Below are positions 6,250 through 11,976 of a DNA stretch of 11,976 bases, piece by piece; position 1 is the stretch's first letter, and each line of letters opens with the position of its first letter. Position numbers and translations under genes: made by a program. Source of the stretch: an uncultured Sutterella sp. (GTDB taxonomy: Bacteria; Pseudomonadota; Gammaproteobacteria; Burkholderiales; Burkholderiaceae_F); the NCBI GenBank assembly GCA_900546995.1, contig URFF01000054.1, positions 1 to 11,976 of the forward strand, given 5' to 3'. The notes under the pieces were generated by a model. It was not told the origin of the DNA, did no database searches, and saw nothing but the letters and a program-made list of their open reading frames with translations.

Positions 6250-7896
6250 TTAAGACAAGCCGACGATCTTGCCGTCAACAACATCAATGTGTAACGCCGC
6301 TGGCGCTTTCGGCAAACCCGGCATACGCATGATGGATCCCGTCGTTGCGACAACAAAACCCGCACCGGCATTCAAAATCAGGCGTTGAACCGGCAACGTA
6401 AAGCCCTTGGGCGCACCCAACCAAGACGGTTCATGCGACAAAGAATACGGTGTCTTTGCCACGCAGACCGGCAACTTATCAAAGCCCAATTCTTGAATCT
6501 GTTTCAGATCCTTTTGAGCGGCAGGCGACAACTCAATGTCCTTCGCACCGTAGACATTTGTAGCCAATTTATTCAACTTCGTGACAACATCGTCATCGGC
6601 TTCATACGTATAGTGCAAAGGCTTCGGTTCGCCTTGAGCGGCTTGCATGACGGCGCGAGCGAGCTCTTCAGCGCCTTCTCCGCCCTTGACGAAACCGTCA
6701 CAGACCGCAAAGCGCACGCCGGCGGCTTCACAGTGCTTACGGATGATGTCGATTTCTTCCTCGGTATCGGTGGCGAAGTGATTTAAACTCACCACGATTT
6801 CCGGACCGAAATGCTTGAGGTTTTCAATGTGCGCATCCAAGTTGCAAAGTCCCTTCTTGAGTGCTTCAACATTGGGCTTACCGATTTCAGGCAATGGCAC
6901 CAAACCGTGCCACTTCAAGGCTTTGGTGGAGGTTACCAACACCACCACGGAAGGCACGAGACCTGCCGCACGACACTTGATGTTGATGAATTTTTCAGCC
7001 CCCAAGTCACTACCGAAACCGGCTTCGGTAATTGCCCAGTCGCCAAGGGTTAAAGCCGCCTTCGTTGCAACCACGGAGTTGCAGCCGTGAGCAATATTGG
7101 CAAACGGACCACCATGCACAAAGGCAAGGTTGCCTTCAAGCGTTTGAACCAAATTCGGCTTCATGGCTTCCAACAACAAGGCCATCACGGCACCCGTTGC
7201 ACCGAGCTCATGACAGGTATAGGCCGACCCATCACGCTTGATACCGAGCACCAAGCGGTCAACTCGGGCGCGCAAATCATCCAAGTCGTTTGCTAGGCAA
7301 AGCACGGCCATCAATTCGCTTGCGACCGTGATATCAAAGCCGGTTTCCGTCGGGATACCGTTTGCCGGACCGCCAAGACCGGTGATGATATTACGCAACA
7401 TGCGATCATTAACGTCCACTACTCGGCGCCAAATGACCGTCTTTAAGTCCACCTGACGTTGATGACGGGCGTTATCGATCATGGCAGCAATCAAATTATT
7501 AGCCGCCGTAATGGCATGAAAGTCACCGGTAAAGTGTAGGTTAATCGACTCCATCGGCAAAACCTGGGAGTAACCGCCGCCGGCGGCACCGCCCTTCATA
7601 CCGAAGCACGGTCCGAGAGACGGTTCTCGCAAGGCAACAACCGCCTTTTCACCCAAACGCTTCAATCCTTGTGTCAAAGCAATTGAGGTTGTGGTCTTAC
7701 CGGAACCAGCGGGCATCCCCGAAGTGGCCGTCACCAAAATTAACCTCCCGTGCGGCTTGCGAGAGGGATTTAATTGAACCTTGGCCTTGTCACGACCGTA
7801 AGGTTCAAATTCTTCATCGCTTAATCCGGCACTATGCGCCAATTCATCGATACGAATCAACTTTGCCGATTGGGCAATTTCAATATCAGATTTCAT
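6250..7896 (-). CDS. fhs: Formate--tetrahydrofolate ligase (10-formyl-THF synthetase)
   Basis: This cytoplasmic enzyme joins formate to tetrahydrofolate with ATP, feeding 10-formyl-THF into purine and formyl-methionine synthesis or running in reverse to release formate and ATP. The 548 residues match the usual length of about 555. Visible family blocks are the P-loop MPAGSGKTTT (61-70), REPSLGPCFGMKGGAAGGGY at 90-109, the following NLHFTGDFHAITAANNL stretch, and GNLAFVHGGPFANIAHGCNS in the middle. The P-loop usually reads TPAGEGKTT, so S replaces the usual E; the GKTT core is kept. The start at ATG 7896 is set by TTGGAG (7905-7910 region), 8 bases upstream. An in-frame extension to 7956 encodes a hydrophobic run unlike the family N-terminus and was rejected. 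No folD, purine or formate genes are adjacent, so it appears to be a single-gene unit ending at the hairpin at 6192-6215. fhs and ftfL are synonyms. Confidence 0.96.
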   Translation of the reverse strand: MKSDIEIAQSAKLIRIDELAHSAGLSDEEFEPYGRDKAKVQLNPSRKPHGRLILVTATSGMPAGSGKTTTSIALTQGLKRLGEKAVVALREPSLGPCFGMKGGAAGGGYSQVLPMESINLHFTGDFHAITAANNLIAAMIDNARHQRQVDLKTVIWRRVVDVNDRMLRNIITGLGGPANGIPTETGFDITVASELMAVLCLANDLDDLRARVDRLVLGIKRDGSAYTCHELGATGAVMALLLEAMKPNLVQTLEGNLAFVHGGPFANIAHGCNSVVATKAALTLGDWAITEAGFGSDLGAEKFINIKCRAAGLVPSVVVLVTSTKALKWHGLVPLPEIGKPNVEALKKGLCNLDAHIENLKHFGPEIVVSLNHFATDTEEEIDIIRKHCEAAGVRFAVCDGFVKGGEGAEELARAVMQAAQGEPKPLHYTYEADDDVVTKLNKLATNVYGAKDIELSPAAQKDLKQIQELGFDKLPVCVAKTPYSLSHEPSWLGAPKGFTLPVQRLILNAGAGFVVATTGSIMRMPGLPKAPAALHIDVVDGKIVGLS

Positions 7897-8086
7897 TACG
7901 AAAACTCCAAAAAACAAAAAAAGGGAAAACACAATCGGTAAGGGAAAGCCATACAAAAATAGCGTTATTTAGCGCACATCGGAACAAAAAACTGCGAGTT
8001 CCTTCACTTTCCCGAGACGAATACAGTATGCCTGAAAGCGCTCAAAATAGGGAACGCTTTTCGAGGATATTTTCCTTTAGCCTTAA
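7897..8086 (-). other. 190-base leader between the MFS gene and formate--tetrahydrofolate ligase
   Basis: This is the longest gene-free stretch in the window. It should hold the ligase promoter, but I find no convincing -35/-10 pair. A 5-bp inverted repeat (GGAAC 7981-7985 with GTTCC 7998-8002) and an AT-rich run near the ribosome site are the only structure. There is no clear intrinsic terminator for the MFS gene, so read-through into the ligase is possible. I could not match it to a tetrahydrofolate or glycine riboswitch. Confidence 0.4.
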
Positions 8087-9292
8087 CTAGATCACTTCAC
8101 CGCCCACATTTTGTTTAAGAGGACGATTTTTCCAAACATACCAATAAAGCGGAATCGTACAAGCGACTACCGCAGCGTTAATGGCAAAGATACCCGCATA
8201 TCCCACCGGCTCAACCAGAAAACCCGATAAGTAGGGCGCCATTCCGACCCCTAAATCGAAAAAGATGAAAATCGTACTCGTAGCTTGAGCAAAACGTTCC
8301 CGCGGAACAAGCGAAATACCGGAGACTTGAGAAAGCGATTGGAAGTTACCAAAGCCAAGCCCCATAATGACACCGGCCACTAAAACGGCCAAACTACCAG
8401 CATGAGACGCTAAAAGTAACAAGCCAGCAATCATGAGGCCCAAAGTCATATTGATTAACACAACCGGACCATGAGCATCATAAAACTTGCCGGTAATCGG
8501 ACGAGTTAAAAGGCTTGCCAACGCATACAAAAGGAAAAAACTTGAAGCGGCTGCCACCACGTCGTACGTTTTGGCATAGTCCGCTAAAAGTGCTTGTACA
8601 TTGCCCCAAGTCAAACACACAATGCCGACAAAAATACTAAAGGGGACGAGCCTTTTGTCGATGAAGTCATCCAACGCCACTCGTTTTTTCGGACGAACTT
8701 TATCAACGGGTGGCGTGACATCAATCACAAACCACATGAGCAAAAGACTCAGTGCAGACAGTCCCGTTGCGATAGTAAAAATACCATCGTAGCCTAACGA
8801 TCCCAGAAGGGCGATCCCAATGAACGGTCCAAAGCAAAGGGCCAAAGCCGTGCTCATCGAAAAATACGAAATGCCTCGCCCATGAAATTGTCTTGGCACA
8901 ATGGTTGCCACATAAGTACCGGTTGCGGTACCAATCACCCCCATCGCGACGCCGGAAATAAAGCGAACACAGAAAATTTGCCACATTTCATGAGCGAAAA
9001 AGTAGCAAACATTCATCAGGAAAAAGAAAAAGACACCAATCCAAAGAACTCGGCGATACCCAACATCCCGAATCACACTACCGGTAAAAAACCGACCGAC
9101 CAAACAACCGATCACAACGATCCCCGTCGCAAGCCCGGCCGTTGCGGCAGAGGCCTCAAAACCATCCATCAAATAGCGGGTGCAGACCACAAAAATCGCA
9201 TAGTAGCCAATCATGCCCACCATATTAATCAGAGAGATGGCGATGAAGGTTCTTGAAAAAATTGCCTTTAATGCACTGGTCTCGGTTTCCAT
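8087..9292 (-). CDS. Major facilitator superfamily transporter
   Basis: This 401-residue inner-membrane protein has about twelve hydrophobic segments in two halves joined by a charged loop at about residues 190-215 (rich in K, R and D), the standard MFS plan. Motif A is recognisable in the first half as GRFFTGSVIRDVGYRR (66-81), between segments 2 and 3, and a weaker copy in the second half reads TRPITGKFYDAHGP. The overall look is of small drug or sugar efflux members (AraJ/YhhS-like), but no residue fixes the substrate. The start ATG 9292 has no clear Shine-Dalgarno; no better start was seen. A strong terminator lies between it and the ABC exporter upstream, so it probably has its own promoter in 9293-9350. 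Export of a metabolite or drug is the likeliest role; import cannot be excluded. Confidence 0.85.
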   Translation of the reverse strand: METETSALKAIFSRTFIAISLINMVGMIGYYAIFVVCTRYLMDGFEASAATAGLATGIVVIGCLVGRFFTGSVIRDVGYRRVLWIGVFFFFLMNVCYFFAHEMWQIFCVRFISGVAMGVIGTATGTYVATIVPRQFHGRGISYFSMSTALALCFGPFIGIALLGSLGYDGIFTIATGLSALSLLLMWFVIDVTPPVDKVRPKKRVALDDFIDKRLVPFSIFVGIVCLTWGNVQALLADYAKTYDVVAAASSFFLLYALASLLTRPITGKFYDAHGPVVLINMTLGLMIAGLLLLASHAGSLAVLVAGVIMGLGFGNFQSLSQVSGISLVPRERFAQATSTIFIFFDLGVGMAPYLSGFLVEPVGYAGIFAINAAVVACTIPLYWYVWKNRPLKQNVGGEVI

Positions 9293-9344
9293 GGTCAGTT
9301 TTTCAATACAACTATTAGAGGGTGCAAAATGATACTCTTTTAAA

Positions 9345-9383
9345 GAAAAACAAACGGGTCAAAAAGTTAACTCTCGACCCGTT
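9345..9383 (-). terminator. Intrinsic terminator after the ABC exporter gene
   Basis: AACGGGTC (9353-9360) and GACCCGTT (9376-9383) form a perfect 8-bp stem. On the minus strand the stem is followed by TGTTTTTCTTT, a good U-tract. The loop holds the palindrome AGTTAACT and may fold further. It lies 26 bases past the exporter stop codon. Confidence 0.9.
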
Positions 9384-9409
9384 CAAATATTGCCAGCGAC
9401 TGATGAACT

Positions 9410-11197
9410 CTATGACACCATTACCGCTTCTTCCGCCTTGACTTTATCGGCAAATTGAATGCGATACAGTGTCGCATACACACCATCCTTGGCCAACAAT
9501 TCATGGTGGTTGCCGATTTCCACAATACGGCCATCCTTCATCACAACAATTCTGTCGGCTCCTTCAATGGTTGAGAGGCGATGCGCAACAACAAAACTCG
9601 TACGCCCGACCATTAACTCATCAAGCGAAGCTTGAATATATTTTTCACTTTCCGTATCCAAGGCACTAGTCGCTTCATCAAGCAACAGAATCGGGGCATT
9701 CTTTAACAACGCCCGAGCAATAGAGATGCGTTGACGCTGTCCGCCAGAGAGTTTGGCGCCACCTTCACCCACTCGAGTATCAAACCCGTCGGGAAGCGAT
9801 TCAATAAAGGGCAATAAATAAGCCGCTTTTGCCGCTTCTCGAATTTGTTCCGGTGTCACTTTATCCTTGACCCCGTAAGCGATATTGTTGGCAATGGTGT
9901 CATCAAAAAGAATGACGTCTTGACTGACCAGGGCAATTTGCGAACGTAAGCTTTCAAGCGTTAAATCTTTTTGACTGATCCCGTCAAAAAGAATATCGCC
10001 GGATGTCATGGTCCAAAAGCGCGGGATCAAGTTAATCAATGTTGTTTTACCTGAACCCGAGGAACCAACTAAAGCGATCATCTCACCGGGCTTAACCTCC
10101 AAGTTGAAATCGTCAACGGCAGGTTTGGACGCCCCTTCATACGTGTGACACACATGACGAAATTCCACGTGACCTGTGGCACGCTCAAGTGTCTTTGTTC
10201 CCGTATCGGGTTCACTCGGCTCATCAATCATCGAAAACACGCTTTCACTGGCGGCCGACATTTGAGCAATCGATCCATTAAGCGCTGACAAATGCCGAAT
10301 CGGTGGCATCATCAAAAGCATCGCAGAAAGGTACGTGGTAAATTCGCCCATCGTCAAACTGCCGGTTTGAGCTTGAATTAACGCAAAGACCACCACGACG
10401 GAAACACCGGACATCGTCACGAGTTGAGTAAGTGGCGTGCCGGCCGCGGCAACCGCCTGACGGTGAATCATTAATTTCTTGAGCTTTTCGTTAATCGCGT
10501 TAAAGCGAGTCTTTTCATATTCGTAACCGTTATAGATCTTAACGACACGTTGCCCTTCATACGCCTCTTGAATCGCCACAGTCATCTCACCCAAGGTGTT
10601 TTGCTGTCCTTGAGTGAGTTTTTTCATGCGACGGCTCACCCACTTTAATACCATCGCAAGCAAAGGGGCCACTACCAAGGTCACCAACGTTAAGAGCCAA
10701 TTGTGATAAATCAGAATGCAGGCCAAGAAAATAATCTGCAGCGAATCACGAACAATGGTCGTGAGAATTTCCGCTGCTGAGCCCAATGCCGCAGAGGCTT
10801 CATTAATGAATTTCGAAACAATGCGACCGGACAGATGGTGTTGATAGCTTTGCGAGGACCAAGTGATCACGCGGGAAAACATCAGGTTTCGCACCTGAAC
10901 GAGCACCCCTTGGCTCACCTTTTGCAAAAGGTAGGAAGACAGAAACTGCGTGCCGCCATGCAAAATGGAAATACCGATTAAACCCAGCGGGGTTAACCAG
11001 ACAATGAGCGGATTGTGCTCATAAAAACCCATATCGGTGAGTTTACCGAGCAAAATCGCGATCAAGGAGGACGCGCCGCCTCCTAAAATCATGCAACATA
11101 CGGCGCCCGCAATCAATTTCTTGTACGGCGGCAAATAGGCAAAAAGCCGACGCACATAAGGATCATTAAAAACCGGTACTCGATTTAAAAAACTCAT
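9410..11197 (-). CDS. msbA: MsbA-type lipid A-core flippase, ABC transporter with fused permease and ATPase
   Basis: This 595-residue protein has six N-terminal membrane segments (about residues 25-315) followed by one ATPase domain, a half-transporter that should act as a homodimer in the inner membrane. In the ATPase part the Walker A reads GSSGSGKTT (378-386), the Q-loop VSQ ends at 426, the signature LSGGQRQR lies at 483-490, Walker B ILLLDEATSALD at 503-514, and the switch histidine is H539 in VVAHRLST. Length and stretches such as ERATGHVEFRHV before the ATPase, and TIANNIAYG and AIQEAYEGQRVVKIYNG, resemble MsbA, which flips lipid A-core using ATP. It starts 16 bases after the RluB-type gene, with only a weak GAGAA ribosome site. 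Translational coupling is therefore plausible. The usual msbA partner lpxK is not downstream; a terminator is. Another lipid or drug exporter of the same subfamily cannot be excluded. Confidence 0.8.
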   Translation of the reverse strand: MSFLNRVPVFNDPYVRRLFAYLPPYKKLIAGAVCCMILGGGASSLIAILLGKLTDMGFYEHNPLIVWLTPLGLIGISILHGGTQFLSSYLLQKVSQGVLVQVRNLMFSRVITWSSQSYQHHLSGRIVSKFINEASAALGSAAEILTTIVRDSLQIIFLACILIYHNWLLTLVTLVVAPLLAMVLKWVSRRMKKLTQGQQNTLGEMTVAIQEAYEGQRVVKIYNGYEYEKTRFNAINEKLKKLMIHRQAVAAAGTPLTQLVTMSGVSVVVVFALIQAQTGSLTMGEFTTYLSAMLLMMPPIRHLSALNGSIAQMSAASESVFSMIDEPSEPDTGTKTLERATGHVEFRHVCHTYEGASKPAVDDFNLEVKPGEMIALVGSSGSGKTTLINLIPRFWTMTSGDILFDGISQKDLTLESLRSQIALVSQDVILFDDTIANNIAYGVKDKVTPEQIREAAKAAYLLPFIESLPDGFDTRVGEGGAKLSGGQRQRISIARALLKNAPILLLDEATSALDTESEKYIQASLDELMVGRTSFVVAHRLSTIEGADRIVVMKDGRIVEIGNHHELLAKDGVYATLYRIQFADKVKAEEAVMVS

Positions 11198-11213
11198 AAA
11201 GTGTTCTCAAAAA

Positions 11214-11976
11214 TTATCGACGACGCATCACTCGCGGCTGATTATCCGCACGCTTTCGGGCACGTTTTTTGCTTTCTGCCACACCTTCATAGCCCTTGTC
11301 GTAAACATCCTTGCGAGCGGCAAACTTTCTTCCCCCTTTATTGGCCCCCATACCGGCCTGAGCCCGACCGGATTTCGCACGCTCGCCTTGATGCGAGAGC
11401 GGTTTAGTCGCTTTTTGAGGAACCACACCGGCACGCTCGTGACCGGCCTTGAGGTCAGCCATCCAGCCCTTCACCCACTCTTCACTCAAAAGCATCTTCG
11501 CTCCGCGAGGAAGGTCTTTAGGCAAGAGCACTGCGCCAAAGCGCACGCGAATCAAACGGGAAACAGTCAATCCAACCGCCTCAAACGTACGGCGCACTTC
11601 ACGGTTTCGGCCTTCGGCAAGCGTCACCCGATACCAATGATTACTGGAGACACCACCAATATCTTCGACTCGGGAAAAAGCGGCGATACCATCATCTAAT
11701 TTAACGCCTTTCAGAAGCTTCGCCTTGGACTCTTCGGTTAATTCCCCTTGCACACGAACCGCGTATTCGCGCTCGATACGGTAACGGGGATGCATCAGCT
11801 GGTTGGCAAACTCACCGCTATTGGTAAAGAGCAAAACCCCTTCGGTATTGAAGTCCAAACGCCCCACCGCGATCCAGCGACCTGTGCTTGGCGCCGGCAA
11901 CTTATCGAAAACCGTCGGGCGGCCTTCAGGATCACTTGCCGAAACTATCTCTCCGGCCGGCTTATGGTAAAGCAAG
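11214..11976 (-). CDS. rluB: RsuA/RluB-family 23S rRNA pseudouridine synthase, N-terminus cut off
   Basis: Only the last 253 codons are inside the window; the N-terminal S4 RNA-binding domain would lie beyond base 11976. The first visible codon is TTG for leucine inside LYHKPAGE and is not the start. The catalytic domain shows SDPEGRPTVFDKLP, the active-site motif GRLDFNTEGVLLFT with D41 (visible numbering) as catalytic aspartate, MHPRYRIEREYAVRV, and LAEGRNREVRRTFEAVG. This pattern is closest to RluB, which makes pseudouridine 2605 of 23S rRNA in E. coli. After about residue 175 comes a basic, low-complexity tail of some 78 residues rich in K, R, G and A, ending VMRRR. Such tails occur in RluB proteins and probably add RNA affinity. 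The gene ends 16 bases before the ABC exporter start, suggesting one transcript. Confidence 0.85.
   Translation of the reverse strand, partial: LLYHKPAGEIVSASDPEGRPTVFDKLPAPSTGRWIAVGRLDFNTEGVLLFTNSGEFANQLMHPRYRIEREYAVRVQGELTEESKAKLLKGVKLDDGIAAFSRVEDIGGVSSNHWYRVTLAEGRNREVRRTFEAVGLTVSRLIRVRFGAVLLPKDLPRGAKMLLSEEWVKGWMADLKAGHERAGVVPQKATKPLSHQGERAKSGRAQAGMGANKGGRKFAARKDVYDKGYEGVAESKKRARKRADNQPRVMRRR

Noticed and set aside
7897..7956. Hydrophobic N-terminal extension of formate--tetrahydrofolate ligase, looking like a signal peptide
   Set aside because: The enzyme family is cytoplasmic and its normal N-terminus begins at MKSDIEIAQ. A Shine-Dalgarno lies directly before ATG 7896, so the extension is leader DNA that happens to be open.
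7897..8086. Riboswitch in the leader of formate--tetrahydrofolate ligase
   Set aside because: I could not find the conserved elements of tetrahydrofolate or glycine riboswitches, only one 5-bp inverted repeat.
1..11976. Mobile element, phage, defence or CRISPR content
   Set aside because: No transposase, integrase, terminal inverted repeats, regular repeat array or tRNA boundary was seen. Gene content is metabolic and housekeeping throughout.

Overview
The window looks like an ordinary stretch of chromosome from a Gram-negative bacterium of moderate GC content. Nine of its ten genes lie on the minus strand. A complete MsbA-type ABC exporter indicates an outer-membrane organism. That exporter, the RluB-type enzyme, the AEC and MFS carriers and a formate--tetrahydrofolate ligase together would suit a host-associated betaproteobacterium, for example a Sutterellaceae-like one. 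This taxonomic guess rests on protein character and gene mix only and was not tested by any search.

Reading along the minus strand, that is from high to low coordinates, the layout is as follows. First come the C-terminal part of an RsuA/RluB-family pseudouridine synthase (cut by the window end) and, 16 bases later, the ABC exporter, closed by a strong intrinsic terminator at about 9345-9383. An MFS transporter follows, then formate--tetrahydrofolate ligase with its own 190-base leader, closed by a GC-rich hairpin at 6192-6215. Next is a probable transcription unit of three genes: an RluA-family pseudouridine synthase with a long N-terminal extension, an AEC-family (auxin efflux carrier) permease, and a secreted SGNH-hydrolase-like protein. 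It ends at an intrinsic terminator at about 2639-2667. A metal-dependent amidohydrolase then stands alone and ends at a hairpin at 1073-1098. This hairpin overlaps the stop codon of the only plus-strand gene, a small single-pass membrane protein. The small gene is divergent from a YqhD-type iron-containing alcohol dehydrogenase, whose C-terminal part lies beyond base 1.

Functional themes are rRNA modification (two pseudouridine synthases), envelope lipid export, one-carbon metabolism, NADPH-dependent aldehyde reduction, and a possible uptake-and-hydrolysis group (AEC permease, secreted SGNH protein, amidohydrolase). The last grouping is inferred from adjacency only.

I saw no tRNA, rRNA, CRISPR array, insertion sequence, prophage or defence-type genes. 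I found no convincing new biological system. The points most worth a second look are the unrecognised small membrane protein, the 22-bp-phased direct repeats it shares with the yqhD-like promoter region, the amidohydrolase and SGNH proteins of unknown substrate, and the N-terminal extension of the RluA-like enzyme. No stretch longer than about 190 bases lacks a gene.
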